From positions 62,001-126,000 of the forward strand of contig NZ_RBZW01000016.1 of the NCBI RefSeq assembly GCF_006543045.1: a stretch of DNA of 64,000 nt, written 5' to 3'. Of this stretch, positions 18,378 through 26,892 are shown piece after piece. The stretch comes from Salinadaptatus halalkaliphilus. Its GTDB lineage: Archaea; Halobacteriota; Halobacteria; Halobacteriales; Natrialbaceae. The notes beneath the pieces are model-generated. The model was not told where the DNA came from, made no database searches, and was given only the letters and a program-made list of their open reading frames with translations. A program made the translations under genes and the position numbers. Every line of letters begins with the position of its first letter. The stretch's first letter is position 1.

Positions 18378-19805
18378 TCAGTTCGGATCCGTCCCGTCCG
18401 GTAGCGTCGCCGTCGGCTCCGTCGCTCGCTCGCGACGCTCGACGACGGCCTCGAGGTCTGGGCCGTCGGTCTCGATCACCGCCGGATCGGGCAACGCCGG
18501 ATTAGGGGCGCGACCGATCGTCAGCAACCGTTCTGTCAGCGTGAGTTCTTCGGCTTTCGGGCTCGGTTTCTCGATGGCCTGATGTTCGACGGCGATCCCG
18601 TCGGCCGTGGTTTCGATGCGAACGGCACAGAGCTGGTACGACGGGTAAAACACCGGCGGAAGCAAGCCCGTGATACCGTCACGTCGATGGAGGCGTTTGA
18701 GCCACGTCCCGGTGTTGACGAGTAATCGACCCTCGAGTTCGCGGGCTTCCGGACGGTGAGTGTGGCCATAACAGAAGATGGCCGTCTCCGGGCGCTCGTC
18801 GAAAATTTCGCGTGCGGCCGACTCGTAGGGTTTCTCCGGATCGACCGTGAGATCCGTCTCGAAGAGTCCGAACCTGTCGATCGTCTTTTTGACATCCCGG
18901 CGAAGCGCGTAGATCGGGATCCCGACGAACAACAGGATGCCGGCGACCGAGACGTTGATCACCAGCAGGTGCCAGACGGCCGTCCCTGCCATACCGAACT
19001 GCCCGAGAAACGTCGCCGTTCGCTCGGTCGGCATCGACCAGACCCCGACCAGATCCAGTCCAGCCAGGATCGCAAGGATCGCGCTCACGTTGAACAACAA
19101 CAGAAACGGCACCAACGCGTATCGGAAGATCGGGTTCATCTCCACGTAGAAGTACTTCGAAACGAGCCAGATCGGCATCCACTCCGTCGGCGTGATCGCC
19201 TGCACGTCTTTCAGCCAGTTGTACCGACCGCGATCGGAGAGCTGTCCCGCACGACTGGTCACGAGCGTATTGTAGTAGTAGCCAAGCGGCGACGCGTGGG
19301 GGTTGCCCCAATCCTCGATCCGGTTGTTCTCGTCGCGCTGGTGGCCATGCTCGAAGTGAATCGCTCGCTCGCCGATCGGTCGGCTGATCGACTGGTCCTG
19401 GACCAATTCGACGTTGTACTCGGCAAAACGATCGACGTACTCGTCGTACGCCGCCAACTCGTGATCGTGATTGCCGGGCATCAACGTGATTGGGACGTTC
19501 TCACCGGTCGCACGAAGTTGGGCGAACAGTTCGGGATACATCTCCTCGAGCGCGTCGAACTTCTCGAGCCCGTCGATTCGCGTAAACTCCCAGAGACCGA
19601 ACGCGTCGCCGTTGATGATCAACTCGACGTTCTCGTCGGTCTTCTCGAGGTCTTCGAGAAACTCGAGTAACTCCTCGCGGAACTCGATCTCCTCGAGTTG
19701 CTCGTCGCCGCCGATGTGGAGGTCGCTAACGACGTAGTAGACGCGATCGTCGACGGCGCTGCCGTCGTCGGTTCCCGTCGTGTGATCGGAACTGGTGGCG
19801 GCCAT
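18378..19805 (-). CDS. Membrane-associated calcineurin-like metallophosphoesterase
   Basis: 475 residues. Metal-site motifs in order: VVSDLHIGG (about 25-33), INGDAFGLWE (about 64), MPGNHDHE (about 108), FEHGHQRD (about 150) and YGHTHRPE (about 346). Two or three hydrophobic helices (about 225-320) split the domain between the fourth and fifth motifs, so the enzyme is anchored at the membrane with both halves of the active site on the same side. Substrate unknown; related enzymes act on UDP-2,3-diacylglucosamine or phospholipid-like pyrophosphates. Confidence 0.88.
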   Translation of the reverse strand: MAATSSDHTTGTDDGSAVDDRVYYVVSDLHIGGDEQLEEIEFREELLEFLEDLEKTDENVELIINGDAFGLWEFTRIDGLEKFDALEEMYPELFAQLRATGENVPITLMPGNHDHELAAYDEYVDRFAEYNVELVQDQSISRPIGERAIHFEHGHQRDENNRIEDWGNPHASPLGYYYNTLVTSRAGQLSDRGRYNWLKDVQAITPTEWMPIWLVSKYFYVEMNPIFRYALVPFLLLFNVSAILAILAGLDLVGVWSMPTERTATFLGQFGMAGTAVWHLLVINVSVAGILLFVGIPIYALRRDVKKTIDRFGLFETDLTVDPEKPYESAAREIFDERPETAIFCYGHTHRPEARELEGRLLVNTGTWLKRLHRRDGITGLLPPVFYPSYQLCAVRIETTADGIAVEHQAIEKPSPKAEELTLTERLLTIGRAPNPALPDPAVIETDGPDLEAVVERRERATEPTATLPDGTDPN

Positions 19806-19945
19806 TGGGGATGCTCAAACAGTCCTCAGCGTGACCCCGTAAGTGCATCGGAGCGACTCGGCACAGGTCGGTCGAGGAGACTTCGGTCTCGAGTCGAAAA
19901 CAGGGTATCCACGAGGAGTGTGAAACGGACCCCAGACGGAAACCA

Positions 19946-20728
19946 CTACTCCGCGAGCGCGTCGAAGGTCGTTTCGGCCCACTGGATGGCGTAGTCGGGG
20001 CCGTGATCCCGGTACGCAGCGGTATCGAGCGCGTCGAACGGCGCCGGCAGTTCGATCCCGTGTTTGATCGCCCCACAGGCCAACTCGGTGGCGTCGGCGA
20101 AGTCGGTCTCGCCGCGTGCGACCGCCCGTGACAATCCCGAGACTCGATCCTCGAGCCGGTCGCCGGCATCTCGCCACGCGTTGGCGAGATCAGGGTGGGT
20201 GTCGTGCCAGCCGGCGAAGATCTCACGAGTCTGGACGCCGAGCCAGCCATCGTACAGCGCCGCAGCGATCTGGTACGTGCTGTTGGGATCGAACGGGACC
20301 GCTCGATCGAGATCTCGATACTGCGCCTCGAAAAAACCGATGAACTGTTCGGGCACCTCGAGTCCGCACTCGACCAGCGCTTCCGCGACGAGAAATTCCA
20401 CGAACGGTTCCGGCGAGCCTTCGATGCGCGGTTTGACCAACACGACCGGTGGGTCGGTCTGGCGGGTCCAAACGATGCTGCCGTCGCCGGGCATGCCGAT
20501 CGTAAACGTCGAACTCGCGTACCGCTCGAGCAGCGTCGGCGCGTCCGCGGGAAGCCACTCGGTTGGGTAGCTCGCGGGCTCGAGTGCGTCGACGAGTAAT
20601 CCGAGATCCTCGGCCTGTGCCGGCGCCAGCGTCTCGAAGTCCGTCGCAACGTCACAGACGAGCGCGTCGGGTGCGTGCTCGTCCCGGACGGCGTCGACAC
20701 TGCTCGAGCAGTCTCGAGGCTCGAACAT
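19946..20728 (-). CDS. Conserved haloarchaeal protein (DUF7089 type)
   Basis: 260 residues from the ATG at 20728 (MFEPRDCSSSVDAV...). The longer reading from 20842 runs through an upstream small gene in another frame and is rejected. Acidic, no membrane segment or catalytic motif I recognise. Conserved-looking blocks are VVLVKPRIEGSPEPFVEFL and CGAIKHGIELPAPF. I recall this as haloarchaeal family DUF7089 from memory. Its ATG shares one base with the stop of the 30-residue membrane peptide gene, so the two are translationally coupled. Confidence 0.8.
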   Translation of the reverse strand: MFEPRDCSSSVDAVRDEHAPDALVCDVATDFETLAPAQAEDLGLLVDALEPASYPTEWLPADAPTLLERYASSTFTIGMPGDGSIVWTRQTDPPVVLVKPRIEGSPEPFVEFLVAEALVECGLEVPEQFIGFFEAQYRDLDRAVPFDPNSTYQIAAALYDGWLGVQTREIFAGWHDTHPDLANAWRDAGDRLEDRVSGLSRAVARGETDFADATELACGAIKHGIELPAPFDALDTAAYRDHGPDYAIQWAETTFDALAE

Positions 20729-20820
20729 CAAGCGGCGGTGACTTGCTGGGCGACGATCAGCAGCGACAGCAGTGCCGAGACCGCGACCGTGGCGAGAACG
20801 ACCTTCGTTGCAGTGCTCAT
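20728..20820 (-). CDS. 30-residue single-span membrane peptide
   Basis: Reads MSTATKVVLA then TVAVSALLSL LIVAQQVTAA and stops at TGA. Residues 6-25 form one membrane helix after a short polar N-terminus with one lysine. A TATA-like TTTATGG (20845-20852 reversed) lies about 25-32 nt before the ATG, so it has a leaderless promoter of its own. The TGA overlaps the ATG of the DUF7089-type gene by one base (TGATG), which argues that it is really translated. Function unknown; it may anchor or regulate the downstream product. Confidence 0.7.
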   Translation of the reverse strand: MSTATKVVLATVAVSALLSLLIVAQQVTAA

Positions 20821-20844
20821 AAACGGAGGCTATCACCCGCATTC

Positions 20845-20852
20845 CATAAATC
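20845..20852 (-). promoter_or_regulatory. TATA box of the small-peptide/DUF7089 operon
   Basis: Minus-strand ATTTATGG, 25-32 nt before the ATG at 20820. Confidence 0.55.
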
Positions 20853-20920
20853 CATCTGTCTGTCTTGGGTCGTCAGTCGTCTCTAAGCCGTAATCGATCG
20901 CCGACGAACGATCCATAGCG

Positions 20921-20945
20921 AACCCCCCTCATTTCGACTGGAAAC
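20921..20945 (-). other. ORB-like sequence downstream of oapC
   Basis: On the minus strand it reads GTTTCCAGTCGAAATGAG and then a run of six G and TT. It fits the haloarchaeal origin recognition box (CCAnTnGAAA plus G-string) and resembles the box in front of orc1. Confidence 0.55.
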
Positions 20946-21102
20946 AACGGCGGTGATGCCGAATTGAGGACAAAGAGGCCCTCAAACAGGAAAGGAACCG
21001 AGAGACGCGGTAGGAAACTGGAAGTGAAGCGAAGGCCATGTCGGCCAAAACGGAGTTTGGTTACCAAACTGGATGGTAGCCGACAGCGGAATCGACGGCC
21101 GA

Positions 21103-22203
21103 TCACTCCTCGGTATCACCGTCACGCCAGGAGTCGGGGACGTCGATGACGTAGCGTCCGTCTTCCTGGAGCGAAATGATGTATTCCTCGCGGTTGTACA
21201 ACTCCATGAGGTTGAGTTCGTACTGTCCGGGATTGACGATTTTGATGCTCTCGAACTGTTCGTTGAGCTCCGCACGGAGTTCTTCGATCGATGGCTGATC
21301 ACCGGACGGTTCGCTCACTACGCGACCGTGGTCCGGCGCCTGCTCGTCGTCGACAGCCGGCTGATCGGTGCCCGTCGTCCCCTCGACGGTACCGGCCGGG
21401 ATGTCGTCGTTCGAAACGACACCACCCCTGGCATCGGCCTGTGCCGAATCCTCGGTCTCGGTAATCGGCGGTTTCGACGGAGCGCTTTCGGCCGACGAAT
21501 CAAGTTGATCGCGTCCACTGGCACCACTCGAGCGATTGCTCGCATCGTCGCCGCTCGATCGATCCGACGGTTGGTCCGGCGCTGACGATCTGTCTTCGGG
21601 CCGGCGAGCAGTGTCTGGCCACTCCCCAAACTCGGATGGCTCATCCGTCGATCCACCGCCCTCGCCGGTCTCACTCGCGGGCCAGGCGGAAGCGGATTCT
21701 GCATCGGCGTTGGCACCGGCCGTCTCGAGGCCCTCGGGAGCGGTTTCAGTGTCGGCAGAGGTCGGGTCGGTATCGGCAGAGGTCGTGTCGGTATCGGCAG
21801 AGATTGGGTCGGTATCGGCAGAGGTTGGGTCGGTATCGGCGGACGCAGTCCCCGCCTCTCCGAGAGCGGTTCCGCTATCGGCAGCGGTCGCCCGCTCGCC
21901 GTCGCGACCGTCGTCGGACGTTACCCAGTTTCGAACGGTCTCGGTCGCTTTCGTGAATCCGCTCTCGGAATCCCAGCCCGAGGTCTCGTCGCCAGCAGGG
22001 TCCTCGTCGGGAGCGTCTGCAGCCGACGCTACTGGGGCTGTGTCACCCCCGCCCTGGGACTCCGATCCCTCCGCTGGATCCTGCGATGTCGATCTCGAGG
22101 GCGTAAACTGAAACTTGTTCCCACCACAGTCCGGACAGCCCGACAGCATCTCCTTGGAGCCGTCGGGAAACGTCCGGCCGCAGTTCGTACATTCGTGTGG
22201 CAT
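21103..22203 (-). CDS. oapC: Origin-associated zinc-ribbon protein OapC
   Basis: 366 residues. A zinc ribbon at the start (CTNCGRTF..., GCPDCGG, residues 4-29), a long acidic disordered middle (about 40-300), and a conserved C-terminal block SIEELRAELNEQFESIKIVN plus QYELNLMELYNREEYIISL. It follows oapB with the ATG and stop sharing a base. OapC, OapB and OapA are known as proteins encoded next to the main origin in haloarchaea; their exact role is unresolved. The middle includes a 21-bp tandem repeat coding SADTDPT units. Confidence 0.85.
   Translation of the reverse strand: MPHECTNCGRTFPDGSKEMLSGCPDCGGNKFQFTPSRSTSQDPAEGSESQGGGDTAPVASAADAPDEDPAGDETSGWDSESGFTKATETVRNWVTSDDGRDGERATAADSGTALGEAGTASADTDPTSADTDPISADTDTTSADTDPTSADTETAPEGLETAGANADAESASAWPASETGEGGGSTDEPSEFGEWPDTARRPEDRSSAPDQPSDRSSGDDASNRSSGASGRDQLDSSAESAPSKPPITETEDSAQADARGGVVSNDDIPAGTVEGTTGTDQPAVDDEQAPDHGRVVSEPSGDQPSIEELRAELNEQFESIKIVNPGQYELNLMELYNREEYIISLQEDGRYVIDVPDSWRDGDTEE
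21746..21850 (-). repeat. 21-bp tandem repeat in oapC
   Basis: Five units of 21 bp (core TCGGTATCGGCAGAGGT), the outer ones diverged, coding on the minus strand for S-A-D-T-D/E-x-x. In frame, so copy number can change without a frameshift. Confidence 0.85.
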
Positions 22204-22604
22204 TAGTTTCGGGACACGAGCGCGCTGATGAGCGTTTCGTCCTTGTGAAGCGTCTCGATTTGGTTGGCCGGTCCGATCACGGTCAGTTTCGCCTCCGCGT
22301 CGTTGGTCCCCATGATGCGACCGAGCAGCGAGGAGTCCCCGGCTTCCGATTTCGGATAGGTCTCGATCTCGATGCCGTTGAAGCCGTCGGGATTGATCTC
22401 GGCCATCGTCGTCTCGATGAGGCGGCTCTCTTCGTCCGGCGTCAGCCCTTCCTCTAAGATGACGATGTTGCCGTCGTGGACGCCATCTAGAATCATCCGG
22501 ATTTTTTCCATCGTGGCCATCTCCGCCATCCGTTCGCCGCTGATCAGGTCGATCTGGACCCCATCAGGCCCCTCCGGGTCGTCCGTATTCGTTGCTTTAG
22601 GCAT
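22203..22604 (-). CDS. oapB: Origin-associated protein OapB (DUF2073)
   Basis: 133 residues from the ATG at 22604, chosen because GGTGAT lies just upstream in the mRNA; a GTG at 22613 is the alternative. Blocks GVQIDLISGERMAEMATMEK and ILEEGLTPDEESRLIETTM are diagnostic of DUF2073, which is nearly always next to the Era-like GTPase in archaea. The first residue overlaps the end of oapA closely, so the three oap genes form one operon reading away from oriC1. Confidence 0.88.
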   Translation of the reverse strand: MPKATNTDDPEGPDGVQIDLISGERMAEMATMEKIRMILDGVHDGNIVILEEGLTPDEESRLIETTMAEINPDGFNGIEIETYPKSEAGDSSLLGRIMGTNDAEAKLTVIGPANQIETLHKDETLISALVSRN

Positions 22605-22609
22605 CGATA

Positions 22610-23248
22610 TCACCCAAAATACTGTGCGATGTTGTCGTACACTTCGTCCATGTTGTCGCCCTCCTTAGCCGACAACGGGACGGTCTTGTGTTGGGGGAAC
22701 GCGTCCTCGATCCGTTTGACGCTCGCGTCGTCGAGGTCGATCTTGTTCGCAAAGATCAAGACGGGGAGGTCGCGAGATTCGATGATACCGATCAACATCG
22801 TATTGACCTGGGTAATCGGATCTTCCGCGCTATCGAGCACGTAGATGACACCGTCGACGTCTTCGCGAAGCCAGTGCATCGCTTCGGCGACGCCTTCGGT
22901 CGCTTCCCGGGAACGACGGATTGCATCTTCTTCGTCCATCTCGCCGGTAAATTCCTCGTAATCGACTTTCGTCGTCACACCGGGCGTGTCGACGATGTCG
23001 ATCGTCACCGACTTGCCGTTGCGTTCGATCTCGACGTTTTCTTTCCTGCGCGCGCGTCGCGTTTCGTGTGGAACGTGACTCTCCGTTCCGATCGCATCGC
23101 CAGTCCAGTCTCGTGCGATTCGATTTGCAAGCGTTGTCTTTCCGGCGTTCGGGGGTCCGTAGATACCGATTCGTTTGGGATCCTGATCGGAGAACAACCG
23201 ATCGGTTGCCCGAGAGATACTATCTTTGAGTTCTGTGAACAGTCCCAT
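22610..23248 (-). CDS. oapA: Era-like small GTPase OapA
   Basis: 212 residues from the ATG at 23248, preceded by GGAGG nine bases upstream in the mRNA. The reading from 23422 adds an unrelated basic stretch and is rejected. GTPase boxes: G1 GPPNAGKTT (about 31), G3 DTPG (about 84), G4 NKID (about 165), G5 SAKEG. It is first in the oap operon and faces oriC1. Orthologues are the GTP-binding origin-associated proteins of haloarchaea. The family also resembles bacterial Era and Der, which act in ribosome assembly, so a ribosomal role is possible. Confidence 0.9.
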   Translation of the reverse strand: MGLFTELKDSISRATDRLFSDQDPKRIGIYGPPNAGKTTLANRIARDWTGDAIGTESHVPHETRRARRKENVEIERNGKSVTIDIVDTPGVTTKVDYEEFTGEMDEEDAIRRSREATEGVAEAMHWLREDVDGVIYVLDSAEDPITQVNTMLIGIIESRDLPVLIFANKIDLDDASVKRIEDAFPQHKTVPLSAKEGDNMDEVYDNIAQYFG

Positions 23249-23475
23249 TTGTAGGGCCTCCAGCACACGGGGTGTGTCTGCGCGTACTACCGCACTGAAT
23301 TCACTTAAGCCTACGTTACTGGTGTTGTTTTTCGTATATGTTCGCACGAAACGATGCGATCGATTCGACCGTCCGATTCGACGCCGCGTCGGAAACGAAC
23401 GACCAAGAGCTCGGTTCGGCACGCAGTCATCGGAGTGTGGGCACCCTCGTCCCTGTCACGTCACCGGAGTGGCAC

Positions 23476-23493
23476 CTCGAGTGGAAACGAGGG
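23476..23493 (+). other. ORB-like box near the oapA side of oriC1
   Basis: CTCGAGTGGAAACGAGGG. Same layout as the box at 13370 but with only three terminal G, so weaker. Confidence 0.5.
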
Positions 23494-23640
23494 CATAGTA
23501 CCAACTGCAACGATGCACACACTGATCGGACAGCCGTCGTGTGATCTGGAGCCATACTAGGAGTATCCCTCCTAACGCACACCTGCACAGAGGAGCCACG
23601 AACTCAATGTGTGATATAATGACTTAGTAGCCGTTCAGCA

Positions 23641-23670
23641 CCACCCCCACCCCTTCGTTTCGTGTGGAAC
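23641..23670 (-). other. Origin recognition box, left
   Basis: On the minus strand GTTCCACACGAAACGAAG continues with GGGTGGGGG. The first 27 bases are identical to the right box, in opposite orientation. This is the Orc1-binding element with G-string. Confidence 0.9.
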
Positions 23671-23816
23671 CAGCCAACAGTGGGTTCGAGAGGTGCTGGG
23701 ATATGCGGCTGTTTTCATTCGAACTCAAGTGCTGACCCAATAGACTGTAGAGTTAGAGCTTCTCTGTAGAGAATGTGGCTGTCTCGATCCTCCTAATAAC
23801 GAACCGGTTCCTGAGC

Positions 23817-23912
23817 GGTAAATCTAGTAAGCTCTAGTAATAATATTGAAACTACTAGCAATTAATCTAACTCACTTGGTTTGCGGATACTGTTTCTGCA
23901 CTACCAATATAA
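23817..23912. other. AT-rich unwinding element of oriC1
   Basis: The most AT-rich stretch of the region, with TAATAATATTGAAACTACTA and AATTAATCTAAC, located between the two inverted boxes. CTAGTAA occurs twice (about 23824-23842) and the reverse TACTAG once. Confidence 0.75.
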
Positions 23913-23958
23913 AACCTCCCCTTCTCAGATCCTTCACGGTGGGGGGTGGGTTCGGAAC

Positions 23959-23986
23959 GTTCCACACGAAACGAAGGGGTGGGGGG
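23959..23986 (+). other. Origin recognition box, right
   Basis: GTTCCACACGAAACGAAG continuing with GGGTGGGGGG. Exact 27-base match to the left box. Confidence 0.9.
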
Positions 23987-24014
23987 CAGGTGGGCGGATC
24001 GTTCGACTGAGAAC

Positions 24015-24087
24015 AACTCACTCACCCTCACACTCCACTCTCCACTCAGGATATCTCCTCACCCACCTCCCTCCACCCCTCCCTCTC
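24015..24087 (+). other. Pyrimidine-rich asymmetric tract in oriC1
   Basis: 73 bases containing only two adjacent G, full of CACTC and CTCC words, directly after the G-rich right box (23941-23997). The pair makes a sharp purine/pyrimidine strand switch. Confidence 0.7.
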
Positions 24088-24543
24088 GAGTTCACCGTTC
24101 AGTCGTCGACTTCCACACTGTCCACACTGTGACGTTCGTTCCTCGAGTTGGTTGTCACCGCGTCTCGACCTGACGACAGTCCACCTGTTGGGGCCCCGAA
24201 CTCTTTCGTCCCTATCCGTCGAATCGTCGCCAAACGTGGTACTACTGTAATCGTGACTGTACTCCTGCGACGATCTTGTACTCCTGCGACGACCCGTCTA
24301 GTATTATTGACCTCGTCGATATATCATCGAAATATAGGAAAATGCACGGGTACTCGATCGAGTCACAACCTGCCAAACGGCAATCGATCCAGCGGGTTCG
24401 ATCGCGAACTGAAGGGAAGAATTTAATATCACGGTGTTCCTCTGGTTCGTTTGCATCAACTGGATCCGACCCGGGTCGATATATTCGCCGATGATCTTCC
24501 AGAGGCGGTCTTGCCCGTGAAATCTTCCGCTCCGGTACCGGAT

Positions 24544-24563
24544 CTCCACTCGAAATGAGGGGG
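24544..24563 (+). other. ORB in the orc1 promoter
   Basis: CTCCACTCGAAATGAGGGGG, 15 bp before the orc1 ATG. An Orc1 site here would allow autoregulation. Confidence 0.7.
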
Positions 24564-24577
24564 TACGCGTACGACGA

Positions 24578-26341
24578 ATGTCTGACGACGATCTAAACAC
24601 GCCGCCGACCGACGATCTCGATATCGACGGTACGAGTGGCTTCTCGACGGACCTCGAGGGAACCGACCTTGGCGAGGAATCGTCGAACCAGGGCTTGTTC
24701 GACGATCTTCTCAGCGGTGAACCGATCTTCGAGAACAAGGAGGTCTTGCGACCGTCGTATACGCCACACGAACTTCCCCACCGAAACGATCAGATCAACA
24801 AGATGGCGACGATTCTCGTCGCCGCCCTTCGCGGTGAAACCCCCTCGAATATCCTGATATACGGGAAGACGGGGACCGGCAAGACCGCGAGTGCGAAGTT
24901 CGTCAGCAAAGAACTCGAGAGTACGTCACAGAAATATAGCGTCCCCTGCGACGTCGAATACATCAACTGCGAAGTCACCGACACTCAGTATCGCGTGCTC
25001 GCGCAACTGGCGAACAAGTTCATCGAAAAAAACAAAGCCCGTATCGACGACAAAATCGACTCACTCGAGACGCTGCTCGAGCAGGTCGATGCCGCCGGTG
25101 CCGATGTCGATGCCGGTCCAGCGGGATCGAACACGGATTCGACGACGCCTGCCGAAGGTTCGGGCTCGGTATCCTCGGTTTCGAGTCGAAACCAAACCGA
25201 CGGGAAAACGGACGACTCAGCCGCCGATACTGGTCGCCCAGTCGAAACGGCAGGGTCGGCCGAGGGCGACGATACGGGTAACGCCACGCCGTCTGATTCC
25301 GGTTCGACGGACGGCCTGTCCACGGACGAGGCGACTGGGGACCAGCCCTCCCCCGATGAGTCTACAGTAGCGCACCCGCTCGAGTCGACGCCGTTCGACT
25401 CCAGAGCCGATGTCGTCGAACGGATCGAACAGCTCGCAGCGGACAAAGAGTCCTTCGAGGACGTGCCGATGACCGGTTGGCCAACCGATCGAGTCTACAG
25501 CGTCTTCTTCGACGCCGTCGATTACGACGAGCGAGTCGTCGTCATCATGTTAGACGAGATCGACAAACTCGTCGAGAAAAGCGGGGACGATACGCTCTAC
25601 AATCTCTCGCGGATGAACTCCGAACTCGAGAACTCTCGCGTGTCGATCATCGGCATTTCGAACGATCTCAAGTTCACGGACTTTCTCGATCCGCGGGTCA
25701 AGTCCTCGCTTGGCGAGGAGGAGATCGTTTTCCCGCCCTACGACGCCAACCAGCTTCGCGATATTCTGGAACACCGATCGGACGTGGCGTTCAAAGGCGG
25801 TGCGCTCTCCGAGGACGTGATCCCGCTGTGTGCGGCCTTTGCCGCACAGGAACACGGCGACGCCCGCCGCGCGCTGGATCTGCTCCGGACCGCTGGCGAA
25901 CTTGCCGAGCGATCCCAGGCTGAGACGATCGACGAGGACCACGTTCGCCAGGCCCAGGACAAGATCGAACTCGATCGCGTCGTCGAGGTCGTTCGGACGC
26001 TGCCGACCCAGAGTAAGCTCGTCCTCTTTGCGATCATTCTCCTCGAGAAAAACGGCGTCCACAGCATCAATACGGGCGAGGTGTACAATATCTACAAACG
26101 TCTCTGTGAGGAGATCGACGCCGACGTTCTTACCCAGCGTCGGGTCACCGATCTCATCAGCGAACTCGACATGCTCGGCATCGTCAACGCCGTCGTCGTC
26201 TCGAAGGGACGATATGGCCGCACCAAAGAGATCAGCCTCTCGGTGCCGATCGACGAGACCGAGGCCGTGTTGCTCTCGGATTCGCGACTCTCCGACATCG
26301 ACGATGTCCAGCCGTTCGTGCAGGCGCGCTTCGAGAACTAA
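24578..26341 (+). CDS. orc1: Orc1/Cdc6 origin-binding initiator
   Basis: 587 residues. AAA+ core with Walker A IYGKTGTGKTASA (about 93-105), Walker B VVIMLDEIDKL (about 317-327), sensor 1 IIGISNDLKF and sensor 2 EHGDARRALDLLR; then a winged-helix domain (about 470-587) that grips ORBs. A low-complexity acidic insertion of about 95 residues (about 175-270) splits the AAA+ core between the first helices and Walker B. Next to the ORBs it binds, this is the initiator of oriC1. Confidence 0.96.
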   Translation: MSDDDLNTPPTDDLDIDGTSGFSTDLEGTDLGEESSNQGLFDDLLSGEPIFENKEVLRPSYTPHELPHRNDQINKMATILVAALRGETPSNILIYGKTGTGKTASAKFVSKELESTSQKYSVPCDVEYINCEVTDTQYRVLAQLANKFIEKNKARIDDKIDSLETLLEQVDAAGADVDAGPAGSNTDSTTPAEGSGSVSSVSSRNQTDGKTDDSAADTGRPVETAGSAEGDDTGNATPSDSGSTDGLSTDEATGDQPSPDESTVAHPLESTPFDSRADVVERIEQLAADKESFEDVPMTGWPTDRVYSVFFDAVDYDERVVVIMLDEIDKLVEKSGDDTLYNLSRMNSELENSRVSIIGISNDLKFTDFLDPRVKSSLGEEEIVFPPYDANQLRDILEHRSDVAFKGGALSEDVIPLCAAFAAQEHGDARRALDLLRTAGELAERSQAETIDEDHVRQAQDKIELDRVVEVVRTLPTQSKLVLFAIILLEKNGVHSINTGEVYNIYKRLCEEIDADVLTQRRVTDLISELDMLGIVNAVVVSKGRYGRTKEISLSVPIDETEAVLLSDSRLSDIDDVQPFVQARFEN

Positions 26342-26406
26342 ATCCACTGGACTGTCGGCCGGGAATCGACGAGGGAATCATAACGGGGGAGTTACTTTCC
26401 ACAGGT

Positions 26407-26859
26407 ATGTACCGCCGCCAGGTCCTTCTCGGTACCGGGGCCGTCGTCTCGCTTGCGGGCTGTCTCTCCGACGACAGCGAAATCGACGAGATGGAGCGGG
26501 GACGGATCGAGATCGTCATCGACGACGAACCGGTCGACCTCGAGGCGGACCGATTTCAGTCCGAACACGCCGAGGAATACTCGATCGACTTTCACTTTCA
26601 CGAGTTCGACGAGTTCTGGTATATGGAAGGTGAGAAACGAGTCACGTTTGCCGAGGCGATCGATTTGATTCCCCACTTCGAATACGCCACCGACGAGGGC
26701 GAACACGTGCTCACCTACGACGGAACGACCTACGACACGAATCATTCGGAAATTCACATTTCGTTTTTCCACAACGACGATCCCGTCGATCCGACGGAGC
26801 AGTTGCTCTACAACGGCGACGAACTGCTCGTCGAGGTCGAGACCGACGGTATGGAATAG
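26407..26859 (+). CDS. Small TAT-type lipoprotein, unknown function
   Basis: 150 residues. MYRRQVLLGTGAVVSLAGC gives a twin-arginine leader with lipobox Cys at 19. The mature part is acidic and has a His/Phe cluster FHFHEFDEFWY (about 58-68) and later HFEY and HISFFHN, a possible metal site. No family recognised. It lies between orc1 and the signal peptidases, convergent with the latter. Confidence 0.75.
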   Translation: MYRRQVLLGTGAVVSLAGCLSDDSEIDEMERGRIEIVIDDEPVDLEADRFQSEHAEEYSIDFHFHEFDEFWYMEGEKRVTFAEAIDLIPHFEYATDEGEHVLTYDGTTYDTNHSEIHISFFHNDDPVDPTEQLLYNGDELLVEVETDGME

Positions 26860-26892
26860 TGAACAGGAGCTGCTGAAAATCGACGAAGCCGA

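Larger units (their letters stand above)
23423..24577. other. oriC1: Main replication origin oriC1
   Basis: Non-coding region of 1.15 kb between divergent oapA and orc1. It has two 27-nt boxes, identical and inverted (23641-23670 minus, 23959-23986 plus), flanking 288 bp with an AT-rich unwinding element. Further ORB-like boxes sit at 23476-23493 and 24544-24563. A pyrimidine-rich tract follows the right box. Orc1/Cdc6, polymerase D small subunit and oap genes in the neighbourhood match the main origin of other haloarchaea. Short frames here are not credible genes. Confidence 0.93.

Noticed and set aside
19887-19906. CTCGAGTCGAAAACAGGGT as another origin box
   Set aside because: Only three terminal G and no symmetric partner; too weak to list.
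21746-21850. Tandem 21-bp array considered as CRISPR
   Set aside because: No spacers; units are contiguous and in frame in oapC.
23338-23560. Short open frames within oriC1
   Set aside because: No promoter, composition unlike haloarchaeal protein, and they overlap an ORB-like box.
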